This document shows positions 15,867 to 24,033 of a stretch of DNA of 64,000 nucleotides, in pieces (positions within the stretch are counted from its first letter, which is position 1; each line of letters begins with the position of its first letter). The notes beneath the pieces are model-generated. The model worked only from the letters and a program-made list of their open reading frames with translations, did no database searches and was not told the DNA's origin. The position numbers and the translations under genes are program-made. The DNA lies in NCBI GenBank assembly GCA_013141115.1, contig JABFRP010000002.1:657649-721648 (forward strand), written 5' to 3'. The DNA comes from Ferruginibacter sp. (GTDB taxonomy: Bacteria; Bacteroidota; Bacteroidia; Chitinophagales; Chitinophagaceae).

Positions 15867-15967
15867 CAATAGTTTTTTGTATTAATACCTTAAGCAATAA
15901 TATACATGCGTCAGGTACATCTCTTTAAAAAATTGTACCTTAAAAAAAATTTCACTTTTTATAAAAT

Positions 15968-16582
15968 ATGCTCCCTGGTGATTCGTCTTCATACTTATAC
16001 ATGGAAGATGCAATGACCATAGCAATACCAATGGCTGCTGAACGCAACAGAAATATTACCCATACCATCAAAACGATGAGTAAAAAACTTTTGGGTTTTA
16101 TTAAGCAGCGTGTGAGCAGTAATGAAGATGCGGAAGACATTCTGCAGGATGTTTTTTACCAGTTTGCAGGTAATGCAGAGCCAATTGAGCAGGCTACCGC
16201 ATGGCTGTATAAAGTAGCCCGCAATAAAATTACCGACAGCTATCGTAAACAAAAACTACCCCTGGCCGATGACATATTAAAAACGCCTGACGCACAGGAA
16301 GAAAGCTTTGACTGGAAGGAAGTAATGTTTACCAACGATAGTACGCCTGAAACCGAATACCTGCGCAATCTTTTTTGGGAAGAACTGAAAGCTGCACTGG
16401 ATGAACTGCCGGCAGAGCAACGGGATGTATTTATACAAAATGAAATTGATGGTATTGCCTTTAAAGATATGGCGGCAGCAAGCGGAGAAGCGGTGGCCAC
16501 CCTTATCAGCCGCAAGCGTTACGCCGTATTGCATTTAAGAAGCCGGCTGGCCGTTTTAAAAGATGAATTATTGAATTATTAA
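15968..16582 (+). CDS. ECF-type RNA polymerase sigma factor
   Basis: A 204-residue sigma-70-family protein; an alternative start at the internal MEDAM (16001) would remove 11 residues. Region 2 is seen in SSNEDAEDILQDVFYQF and ATAWLYKVARNKITDSYRKQK. Region 4 is seen in ALDELPAEQRDVFIQNEIDGIAFKDMAAASGEAVATLISRKRYAVLHLR, a helix-turn-helix for -35 recognition. It directs core polymerase to a dedicated promoter set. The next gene on the strand encodes a small membrane protein and could be its regulator. It is transcribed away from the tandem small-RNA units. Confidence 0.92.
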   Translation: MLPGDSSSYLYMEDAMTIAIPMAAERNRNITHTIKTMSKKLLGFIKQRVSSNEDAEDILQDVFYQFAGNAEPIEQATAWLYKVARNKITDSYRKQKLPLADDILKTPDAQEESFDWKEVMFTNDSTPETEYLRNLFWEELKAALDELPAEQRDVFIQNEIDGIAFKDMAAASGEAVATLISRKRYAVLHLRSRLAVLKDELLNY

Positions 16583-16718
16583 TTGCCACGGCGGTTCAGT
16601 AACACGGAAAAGAATTTGAATAAAAGAAAAAATATTAAAATAATTTGCAGAGAGCAGGAAGATGATACAGGAATATAAAAATTCTGAGCTTCTGTGCCTT
16701 TGCGGCAAATAAAATAAC

Positions 16719-17078
16719 ATGAAAAAATTCTGGATAAAAAAAGCATTGATGATATTATTTTTTGGTGCTATTGCCATAACTGTATTTGGCTTTATAGTAA
16801 TGGGCTTATGGAATGCCATTTTACCGGCAGTGCTGGGCGTAAAAACAATAACTTTTATACAAGCCCTGGGCATTTTGCTTTTAAGCAAAATATTGTTTGG
16901 TGGCTTTAATAGCAAACGCTGGGGCAACCACAGGCAGGAGTGGAAAGAAAAAATGAAACAACGCTTTGAAACAATGACACCAGATGAAAAAGAAAAATTT
17001 AAAGCAGAATGGAAGAACCGTTGTGGTGGTATGTGGGGAAGGTTTGAAAACCCCACCACCACTAAAGAGGAGCAGTAA
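16719..17078 (+). CDS. Small membrane protein downstream of the sigma factor
   Basis: A 119-residue protein with two hydrophobic segments (about residues 8-32 and 38-62) and a charged cytoplasmic tail (EWKEKMKQRFETMTPDEKEKFKAEWKNRCGGMWGRF) that is likely helical. It has no zinc anti-sigma motif. Being 136 bp downstream of the sigma gene on the same strand, it may be its membrane-bound modulator, an inference from position. Confidence 0.7.
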   Translation: MKKFWIKKALMILFFGAIAITVFGFIVMGLWNAILPAVLGVKTITFIQALGILLLSKILFGGFNSKRWGNHRQEWKEKMKQRFETMTPDEKEKFKAEWKNRCGGMWGRFENPTTTKEEQ

Positions 17079-17191
17079 CGCTTTAAAAATTTAAAGCTTT
17101 TTCAATAGCACCAACACAAAGTGCATTTGCTTTGAGCTGAAAACACCCGTTCACTCTTTAAATTCTGCAGCTCATACCAATTAAGTTAACC

Positions 17192-17258
17192 ATTAAACCG
17201 CCGGTATAATATCTTACAAAATGTTTACTGCATTAATATAATATTATACCGGTTTAAT
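17192..17258. promoter_or_regulatory. Long hairpin/dyad upstream of a small gene
   Basis: ATTAAACC-gcc-GGTATAATAT (17192-17212) is the complement of ATATTATACCGGTTTAAT (17241-17258): an 18-bp stem with one 3-nt bulge and a 28-nt loop, ending 23 bp before the ATG at 17282. It could be a leader structure, an operator pair, or the end of the preceding transcript; there is no T run. Confidence 0.5.
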
Positions 17259-17281
17259 TATAATCACCCAACTGATCTGCC

Positions 17282-17554
17282 ATGAATACTTTTTTTATTA
17301 ACCACGTTAAGGCTGCACCTGCTGCAAGCAGCAAAGCAAACGTTGAAATTTTAGTTTTTAAAACTAACCTTACCGATGCTAAACGCATTGAAGATGTGGA
17401 ATCTTTGTTAGACATTCATCCGCACATTATTCAATGGAATGTAGACCTGAATGACTGCGATAATGTGCTACGCATTGTAAGCAGAAATATTGCGGCGCAG
17501 GAAGTAGAAAATATTTTATTGAATGCAGGGTATTATTGTGAGGAGTTGCAATAA
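17282..17554 (+). CDS. Hypothetical protein with a ferredoxin-like (HMA-like) fold
   Basis: A 90-residue protein whose second half reads like a heavy-metal-associated domain without the metal-binding CxxC: VEILVFKTNLTDAKRIEDVESLLDIHPHIIQWNVDLNDCDNVLRIVS, then AQEVENILLNAGYYCEEL. Lacking the CxxC, it is unlikely to carry a soft metal by the usual mechanism. A long hairpin precedes the gene. Role unknown. Confidence 0.65.
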   Translation: MNTFFINHVKAAPAASSKANVEILVFKTNLTDAKRIEDVESLLDIHPHIIQWNVDLNDCDNVLRIVSRNIAAQEVENILLNAGYYCEELQ

Positions 17555-17568
17555 TAATTTAAAACCCG

Positions 17569-18519
17569 CTATTCACTTTTTTGCGCAAACGAAACCGGTT
17601 GACGAATTAATGTTTTTACTTTCCGGTTGTTTTTTATTGCCGGAATCCATCGCAGCGATTTTTTAAATAAACGTAATGCTTCTTTATCAAATACCGCATT
17701 AAAAGGTATTTGTACAAAGGCATCTGTTACACTGCCATCTTCATTTACTATTGCCCCTACCACTACGGTAACTATTTCAGTATTTACTAATTTATATCCC
17801 GTAGGAAATTGCAGGTTTTTATATACATATTTTTGCCAGGCTGCTGTGCCGCCGGCAAAACCTGCCGGGGCATCCCTGTTGACAGTATCAGTTAAAGCAT
17901 TACCCTTTTCATCAAAATATATCCTGCTTATTAATGTATCTTCTTTGTATTCTTCCTGTGCGGCTTTGTTACCTGCAATATCAAAAAATTGCCACTTACC
18001 TTCTTTTTTACCATTCAGTGTTTTTCCGTATTCTGCCGGCTGCCCGTTATCAAACCACGAAACGCTTACGCCGGTGCCATCATTATTGTACACTGCCGAA
18101 TCTGAAATATACCCGTTTCTATACCAAAACATTGCTGTGCCTTTGCGTTGCCCGGCTTCATATACTATAGAGTCGCTCATTACACCATTATAATGATACC
18201 CCAGCCATAAACCCTCTTTTTGTTTTTTTATATACCGGCCAGTATTGGAAATTGCTCCATTAGGAAAATAATAGGTAAACCAGCCATTTTGAATTTTACA
18301 ATCCTTATCCTCGTACAAACCTTTCATGTATAAAGGATGCTTTTCGGTGTAATAAAAATCATTACACAACCAGCCACTGTCGGTTTGCTTTCTTATACTT
18401 ACAAAGCGTGCTTTATCGGGTGCACAGCGTTTATACTTCCAGTCAAAATACAATTCCTCCGTTTGTGCAACTGCTATAAATGAAGAAAAAACACAAAGGG
18501 TAAGCATTATTTTTTTCAT
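17569..18519 (-). CDS. Exported MORN-repeat protein with a TonB C-terminal domain
   Basis: A 316-residue protein. A signal peptide (KKIMLTLCVFSSFIAVAQ) is followed by tandem MORN_2-type repeats (about residues 75-210: GWFTYYFPNGAISNTGRY, GLWLGYHYNGVMSD, GTAMFWYRNGYISDS, VSWFDNGQPAEYG, GKWQFFDIAGNKA) and a TonB-C-like domain (about 235-312: VVVGAIVNEDGSVTDAFVQIP, FDKEALRLFKKSLRWIPAIKNNRKV). No N-terminal membrane anchor as in true TonB is seen, so it is more likely a periplasmic or outer-membrane-associated protein using the TonB-C fold for binding. It lies next to, and 36 bp downstream of, the epimerase gene on the same strand. Confidence 0.8.
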   Translation of the reverse strand: MKKIMLTLCVFSSFIAVAQTEELYFDWKYKRCAPDKARFVSIRKQTDSGWLCNDFYYTEKHPLYMKGLYEDKDCKIQNGWFTYYFPNGAISNTGRYIKKQKEGLWLGYHYNGVMSDSIVYEAGQRKGTAMFWYRNGYISDSAVYNNDGTGVSVSWFDNGQPAEYGKTLNGKKEGKWQFFDIAGNKAAQEEYKEDTLISRIYFDEKGNALTDTVNRDAPAGFAGGTAAWQKYVYKNLQFPTGYKLVNTEIVTVVVGAIVNEDGSVTDAFVQIPFNAVFDKEALRLFKKSLRWIPAIKNNRKVKTLIRQPVSFAQKSE

Positions 18520-18555
18520 TAGCTTAAAAATAAATGGATGGCAGTAACAATTTTA

Positions 18556-19416
18556 TTAAAAACATTCCACTGCCCAGGTTCTTTGCCAATGGGTAGCTGG
18601 CGCAATGGTAACAATACCTTCTTTATCTTGTAATTGCTGATTATGAGTTACACTGTCTGCAATACCACACCACGGTTCCAGGCAAACGAAATCGGCATCT
18701 TTTGCAGCCCATATTCCAAAGAAAGGAAAATCATTAAACTTAAAATGCAGCCCGTGTTTATGTTTATTGCTGGCAATAGTAATAATATTGCTTTGCATGT
18801 TCTTTAATACAATAGCATCTTTGTAAAACAAAGCTTTATCTAAAATTAATTTATCGCCGGTGGTTGGTAAAGGTTCGGGAGATGCAATAAATCCATCCTC
18901 CAGTTTCCATCGCTGCAATTGTTCTGTTACATTAAATTCCAGATAGTAATCATTATAACTGGTGCCAGCGGTTAAAGGCACTGCAAATGCAGGATGAGCC
19001 CCAACAGAAAAAAGTAAATCATCATTGCCACTGTTATATACTTCGTAAGTGCAGGCAAGTGCATTATCATTTAACTGGTAGCGCAATCTTAATGTAAATA
19101 CAAAAGGATAAACAGCCAGTGTTTGTTCATCTTCTGTTAAAGTAAAAACTACTTCGCTGTCGCTTATCTTTTCTGCTGCAAAATTTCTTTCTCTTGCAAA
19201 ACCGTGGCGGGGTAATTGGTAAGCTTTATCATTGTAATAATAAGTTTCATTTTTTAAGCCGCCCACAACAGGAAATAATACCGGGCTGTACTTTGGCCAT
19301 ACCGCAGCGCCGTTCCACATATATTCCAAATTGGTTTCTTTATTGATCAAACTTTGCAGTTCGGCTCCTTTTACTGCAATGGTTGCACGGAGTTTTTCGT
19401 TTTCTAAAATTATCAT
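18556..19416 (-). CDS. Aldose 1-epimerase family protein
   Basis: A 286-residue galactose-mutarotase-like beta-sandwich enzyme. The conserved residues are visible in LPRHGFARERNF, SVGAHPAFAVPL (catalytic His) and VCLEPWCGIAD (catalytic Glu). Members interconvert alpha and beta anomers of free or phosphorylated sugars in the cytoplasm. No signal peptide is seen. This branch resembles LacX/YeaD-like proteins rather than GalM, so the substrate is uncertain. Confidence 0.88.
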   Translation of the reverse strand: MIILENEKLRATIAVKGAELQSLINKETNLEYMWNGAAVWPKYSPVLFPVVGGLKNETYYYNDKAYQLPRHGFARERNFAAEKISDSEVVFTLTEDEQTLAVYPFVFTLRLRYQLNDNALACTYEVYNSGNDDLLFSVGAHPAFAVPLTAGTSYNDYYLEFNVTEQLQRWKLEDGFIASPEPLPTTGDKLILDKALFYKDAIVLKNMQSNIITIASNKHKHGLHFKFNDFPFFGIWAAKDADFVCLEPWCGIADSVTHNQQLQDKEGIVTIAPATHWQRTWAVECF

Positions 19417-19454
19417 ACTGCAAAATAAATTATTGAGGGGAGATTATGGAGAAC

Positions 19455-19530
19455 AATTTTTGCCCGCAGATATCGCAGAAGACGCAGAAAAGTTTAGCCA
19501 CGGATTTAACGGATTAACACAGATTAAAAA
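19455..19530. repeat. Degenerate CGCAGA/CCACGGATTTA-type intergenic repeat
   Basis: Contains CGCAGAAGACGCAGAAAA and GCCACGGATTTAACGGATTA, resembling the CACGGATTTACACGGATTAA and CGCAGAGACGCAGA motifs found scattered in many environmental bacterial genomes. A related fragment, CTTCTGTGCCTTTGCGGCAAA, lies at about 16687-16708. Origin unknown. Confidence 0.4.
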
Positions 19531-19537
19531 CAGGCTA

Positions 19538-19926
19538 CTATTTTTCATAAAACTCTATGGGCAGATCATCGGGGTCGGCAATGAACGTAAATTTTTTACC
19601 GGTGAATTCGTCAACTCTTACGGGTTCAACTGCTATATTATTTTTTTGCAATTTAATAACTGTTGCATCAATATCATCCACTTCAAATGCAATATGCCGC
19701 AAGCCTGTTGCTTCCGGCCTTGATGGCCTTGCTGGCGGATGGGGAAATGAAAATAATTCAATTACTATTTTCCATGCAATGAAAGATCGAGTTTGTAAGA
19801 GTTTCTTTCTTTGCGAAAAATTTCCTACTCAATTTTAAATCCTAATACCCGGGTATAAAAAAATTTAGATACCTGGTAGTTGCTGCAAATAATGGCGATA
19901 AGGTGAACAGCGTTTAGTTTTATCAT
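19538..19926 (-). pseudogene. VOC (glyoxalase-like) family protein, decayed
   Basis: The frame starts MIKLNAVHLIAIICSNYQVS and gives FFYTRVLGFKIE, then a TAG (19825-19827), then EIFRKERNSYKLDLSLHGK. A frameshift follows at about 19770, and the family sequence resumes as IELFSFPHPPARPSRPEA, GLRHIAFEVDDIDAT and FIADPDDLPIEFYEK to the stop at 19538. This matches the YaeR/SMU1112c-like branch of the vicinal-oxygen-chelate superfamily, about 128 residues, with both metal-binding halves recognisable. Two independent lesions in 390 bp argue for real decay more than for a single sequencing error. The 200 bp upstream hold no supported gene. Confidence 0.75.
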
Positions 19927-20132
19927 GGCCTTTATCCCTTAAAGCAGGATCAGTTCTTTTTGAAATTAAATTTTATTTTTTTATTGTCATTTATCTTCTA
20001 CTATCAAGCAAGTTTACATAAAAAAGTAAGTCCACTTGTCGTTGCCGAAAAATTACTGTCTGAAGAATAATTCCATCTTAAAATCACCGGCAACACACAT
20101 TATTACGTGTGCGTATTTCATAATTTATTTAC

Positions 20133-20672
20133 TCAGCAGCCGCCTTTGCGAGGGACACGTTTATAAATTATTTTACTATCTCGTTCTACATAGTCGGCCG
20201 ATACTATTGGATATGCATACTTGGGGGCATGCGATACGTTACGGCTTCTTATAATTATTTTGTCGTTGACTTTCAGGCTGTGCAATTGCTCAAGTTGAGA
20301 CTTTTCCGGCGCAAAGTTGAGAACATAATCGTCATCATTAATCCTAACCATTACACCGAAACCTAATTGCGAGCCTGGAGGAAGAGAAAGAGAGATTACA
20401 ACAGCCTCCATATTGGTAGAATCTGTAATGTTCTTCCTTATTTTAGCTTCAGCCGCATACACTTTTTTACCTGCGGGAGACGCTTCCCATTTTTTGTACA
20501 TTATACCAGCAGGGGTAGCCTCCCATTCTTTCATTGCAGCTTCCCTTTCAGCAGCAGAGGGTGGCTTTGGAGTTGATTTTTTAGAAGGCTCATTTTTAAA
20601 TTCACGATTGGCAAATACCAGCCCGCTTACCACAACCAGTAGTAAGATCAGCGCATAAATAACCTTTTTCAT
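20133..20672 (-). CDS. Secreted or membrane-anchored protein ending in KGGC
   Basis: A 179-residue protein. The Met at 20672 was chosen because it begins a clean signal/anchor sequence (KKVIYALILLLVVVSGLVFA); a longer frame upstream to 20885 encodes atypical sequence. A Lys/Pro-rich linker, a duplicated WEATPAG/WEASPAG segment and a beta-rich C-terminal part (QLGFGVMVRINDDDYVLNF, LKVNDKIIIRSRNVSHAPKY) follow. The C-terminus is RVPRKGGC. No family is recognised. The last four residues KGGC are the same as those of the BNR-repeat protein at 22790-23887. Confidence 0.75.
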   Translation of the reverse strand: MKKVIYALILLLVVVSGLVFANREFKNEPSKKSTPKPPSAAEREAAMKEWEATPAGIMYKKWEASPAGKKVYAAEAKIRKNITDSTNMEAVVISLSLPPGSQLGFGVMVRINDDDYVLNFAPEKSQLEQLHSLKVNDKIIIRSRNVSHAPKYAYPIVSADYVERDSKIIYKRVPRKGGC

Positions 20673-20733
20673 ATTTTTTGTAGTTTTAATTAACATATAT
20701 CTATCTCTTAGTAAATCAAATTTGTTTAAAGCT

Positions 20734-20760
20734 CCGCCTTGGTTAGAACCAAGACAGCGG
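20734..20760. promoter_or_regulatory. Dyad upstream of the KGGC-tailed gene
   Basis: CTTGGTT (20738-20744) and AACCAAG (20747-20753) are separated by two bases, flanked by an outer CCGC/GCGG pair. It lies 62-88 bp before the start codon, a plausible operator. No T run follows, so it is not called as a terminator. Confidence 0.3.
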
Positions 20761-20871
20761 CTTTTGCAAATGCCCCTGTTGGGGTGAAGTTTACTTTTCT
20801 CCAACGTACTTATTACTACTAAAGTTTGTACACAATACATCTTAAATAATATGACTGTTGAATATTTTATA

Positions 20872-22641
20872 TTACATTCTAACAAGTTTTAGTGTGTAAT
20901 TCTTTACAGCATCTACTTTGTTTAAATAGTCATCTATACTTTGTGTTACAAAAAAATCAGGGAGAATCCCAATTTCATCTGGCAACTTTATAGCTGTTGA
21001 TACATGCGTATTATTCGCCGAAGAGACAACAAATTTTGTATTACTCAAGCGAAAGAGCGTTTGTCCAGCCGTACAGAATTGATTAGACCCCAATTCTTCG
21101 CCAATGATTGTACCTAAATTGTGAACTTTCACTAAACTCATGAAATGCCCGGTAGTAGAATGTCCATTTCCATCAATCAGAAAATACACTTTTCCCTTAA
21201 AGCGATTATCAACTGGATGAAAAATTTCTTCGCCGTATGTTTTATCTGTTTTTCCTTCAGATTCTACCTTTGAGTAATAAGTAAAAGGTTTATCCATCAA
21301 ATGTTGAAGCAAGTAAATGCTTGGATGTTGAGAACCACCTCTGTTATACCTCACATCAATTATTAGATTCTTAATTTTTTTACTTTCAATAACCTTCATA
21401 CTGCTATCAAGGAAAGATTTAAAAACAGAATAATTGTTCCACTCATAATAATTGAAAGATGAGATAGTTAAAACAGCTGTATTCCCTTCTAAAATTTCTA
21501 AACACAAATCATTTGAGCAGCTATTTATGGAAGGATCATATAGTTCAGTTGCCATTGTTTTGGCTTTTTGCAATTCTATTGAACCATTGTTTTCTTTAAC
21601 AACAATTTCAAAAGTTTTTGGCAACCCTAATGCGTAGGGTATCAGAGCACCAAAAAAGCTGTTGAAACGTTGTGTTTTAGCGCTTTGGATATTGGCTTGT
21701 GAAGCAGTATGGTCATAAATAATTGAAATGAGTTTTTGGGTTTCAATGCCATTTATACTCAAAATTTCGTCTTTTACTTTTACCTTATCAGCATTATTCA
21801 TCGGATTCACCACAAATAATTGCTTATTAACCAATCTCACTTGCAATGGAAAACTATTCTCCAAAGGCAATATCGAAAACTCATGGTAGTCATTTTGCAT
21901 AGTAGAAGAAGCCGTATGTGAGCAACCGATACTTGCTATAATTGCATTGCAATGCCAGGCAAATTCAGCATAGGTGGTTTTATCAGTAATCAATGATTTT
22001 TTGCTTTCAATATTTTTAAAAAATTGGTCTTTCGTAATAAATTTAAGTGCTTGCGGGTGAACTGCTAATAGTTTAAGACCCAATTGGTCTAAATCTGCTA
22101 AATACCCTTTTTTGTTATAGATTTTTGAAAATTTTTCATTTGTGGTTAGCGGCTTAATAGTTGGGAACTTGATTTTCTGTATCACATCTTCTGCATAAAA
22201 ATTATCAGGGTTCATCAGCAATGCTTTCTCATAAAATTGAAGTGCTTTAGCACTATCTTTTGCCTGAAGATATGCTTCACCCATACTGTCATAAGCATTA
22301 GCCGAATCAGGAAATTCAGAAATAACGAGTCCAAAAATGGCAACAGCATCCATTAAATTGTTTTCCCATAAAAACGAATAACCGTATAGCGTTAATTCTG
22401 TCTCATTTTTAAAATCATATAATGCTAAATGTTTTTCTTTGAGTTTATGGTACAGTGCTATTCTTTCCTTAATAGGAAGATGAGAATTTTCTTTAAGCTT
22501 TGCGACTATTGATAATTTTTTAGTTTTGACTTCATTGGTCTGTACTTGATTAATAGAAGTGGCTGAAATCAGTTTATTTCCGCATGCAGAAAACACACAG
22601 CTACTTAAAATTGTCAGGCAAATTGCATATAAACTGGTCAT
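20872..22641 (-). CDS. S41-family peptidase lipoprotein with TPR segment
   Basis: About 589 residues from the Met at 22641, chosen because it begins a lipoprotein signal ending in CVFSAC; a longer start at 22701 is possible. A tetratricopeptide segment (about residues 110-165: NAYDSMGEAYLQAKDSAKAL, FYEKALLMNPDNF) precedes a PDZ-like segment (VKVKDEILSINGIETQKLI) and a tail-specific-protease core (AVLTISSFNYYEWNNY, LIIDVRYNRGGS, VYFLIDGNGHSTTGHFMSL, GTIIGEELGS). The serine in the GHSTTGH segment is the likely nucleophile. It is probably anchored facing the periplasm. A related gene pair on the same strand flanks it. Confidence 0.85.
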   Translation of the reverse strand: MTSLYAICLTILSSCVFSACGNKLISATSINQVQTNEVKTKKLSIVAKLKENSHLPIKERIALYHKLKEKHLALYDFKNETELTLYGYSFLWENNLMDAVAIFGLVISEFPDSANAYDSMGEAYLQAKDSAKALQFYEKALLMNPDNFYAEDVIQKIKFPTIKPLTTNEKFSKIYNKKGYLADLDQLGLKLLAVHPQALKFITKDQFFKNIESKKSLITDKTTYAEFAWHCNAIIASIGCSHTASSTMQNDYHEFSILPLENSFPLQVRLVNKQLFVVNPMNNADKVKVKDEILSINGIETQKLISIIYDHTASQANIQSAKTQRFNSFFGALIPYALGLPKTFEIVVKENNGSIELQKAKTMATELYDPSINSCSNDLCLEILEGNTAVLTISSFNYYEWNNYSVFKSFLDSSMKVIESKKIKNLIIDVRYNRGGSQHPSIYLLQHLMDKPFTYYSKVESEGKTDKTYGEEIFHPVDNRFKGKVYFLIDGNGHSTTGHFMSLVKVHNLGTIIGEELGSNQFCTAGQTLFRLSNTKFVVSSANNTHVSTAIKLPDEIGILPDFFVTQSIDDYLNKVDAVKNYTLKLVRM

Positions 22642-22789
22642 ATATTTATTTATTAAAACAGATTCCTTCGCCCTGGTTACTGTCTTCACGAACCAATACA
22701 CAGAACAAGATATTGACAGGAATATTTTTTATCGTATTCACCTTTAAGAATTTAAAAAAACTAAAAGTTTTTGTTGCGTTTGGAATTTT

Positions 22790-23887
22790 TCAACATCCCC
22801 CCTTGCTTGGTATGGCATAGATCACGTTGCCTGAAACAAATAAATTGAAGGCCTTATCTTCTACAGCAGGAAGTAATAATTTCCATGTTTTTCCCTTATC
22901 TGATGATTTGAAAATACCGTCACGATGAGTACAAAAGTAGTTTTCACCAACCTGGGTAATTGAAGTCTGGAATGCTTGCACACTGGGGCGATCATTCCAG
23001 GTCCGTCCTATTGAATCACTAAAAACTTTATCGCCGACAGCAATGGGTTGCCAGGTATTACCGGCATCGTAGGATGTCTTTAAACTCCTTTTACCCGACT
23101 CTGAACCCGCAGTAATAGCAACGAATCCAGCTTTGATCAGTTTTACATCCCAGGCCACACCGCCCTCACTTTTCACCAGCGCCCAGTTTTCGCCATTATC
23201 GGCCGATCTTATTATCCTTCTCGTACTGATCGCCAGCAGTACGCCATCCAACTCTGCCAAATGCCCTACCAGTCTTCCGGCATGAACATGTTTCCAGGTT
23301 TTTCCATTATCAATGGATCTAAAAAAGCCCCTGTCGGTGCCGATGAAAATTGTACCTCCTGCAGTTTCAAAAACGCTGCGCATTCGTGGCTCTGAATTTT
23401 CGAATACCGGCGACCATACACTGGTTCCGTTTGTTGTTTTTAAATTTACACCCCAGTAATTTTTGGCAACTATCCCTTTCTTACCGGGGGCAATGCTGTT
23501 ATTTTTCCCGAAGTATCGGGGCTGGCTGCCAGGTAAATTCTCTTTGGTCCAAAAAGAAGCTGTGGCATTTGTTGTACTGTGATAGCGTTCGTTTCCAACC
23601 CTTAAAAACAGCCCCTTATCATTTGCAAAGATGCTATCTCCCCGGATACCATCTTTCCGCAAATTTTCTGGCAACCCTTTGCTGATGTCCAGCCAGGTTT
23701 GTCCGCTATCAGCAGATCTAAAAACGATGTTTGCAGTTCCGGTCTTATCTCTTTTTTGATTTTGCAAACTATCCGGTAGCTGAGATGCCTTTGGAAATTC
23801 CGACGCCTGGTTACAGGACAGGAATGGAAAAAGGAGTCCCGAAATAATCGGGATGTACCATAAAAAGGAAAGTTTAAAGATATTCAT
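22790..23887 (-). CDS. BNR/sialidase-like beta-propeller lipoprotein ending in KGGC
   Basis: A 365-residue protein with a lipoprotein signal (GLLFPFLSCNQ) and repeated Asp-box-like motifs (SADSGQTWLDIS, SIDNGKTWKHVH, SADNGENWALVK, SYDAGNTWQPIA, SSDKGKTWKLLL) that mark a beta-propeller like those of sialidases and photosystem-assembly-factor-like proteins. The catalytic Arg triad of sialidases is not evident, so an enzymatic role is not claimed. It ends AIPSKGGC. It is divergently transcribed from the membrane-bound winged-helix regulator at 24034, which may control it. Confidence 0.8.
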   Translation of the reverse strand: MNIFKLSFLWYIPIISGLLFPFLSCNQASEFPKASQLPDSLQNQKRDKTGTANIVFRSADSGQTWLDISKGLPENLRKDGIRGDSIFANDKGLFLRVGNERYHSTTNATASFWTKENLPGSQPRYFGKNNSIAPGKKGIVAKNYWGVNLKTTNGTSVWSPVFENSEPRMRSVFETAGGTIFIGTDRGFFRSIDNGKTWKHVHAGRLVGHLAELDGVLLAISTRRIIRSADNGENWALVKSEGGVAWDVKLIKAGFVAITAGSESGKRSLKTSYDAGNTWQPIAVGDKVFSDSIGRTWNDRPSVQAFQTSITQVGENYFCTHRDGIFKSSDKGKTWKLLLPAVEDKAFNLFVSGNVIYAIPSKGGC

Positions 23888-24033
23888 GGCTATACTTTAT
23901 TTATTGAAATAATACAATAAAGGTATCGGGAGTCAACTATCTGGAAGCTTTTTAGTAGTAAAAAATTGTAAACGATATGTAAAACGTTTGTAAAACCACC
24001 CCAAACTGGGGTTTAATCAATTATTTTGCACAC

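Noticed and set aside
20734..20760. CTTGGTT/AACCAAG dyad as a terminator
   Set aside because: The central spacer of two bases is too short for a good hairpin and no T run follows on either strand.
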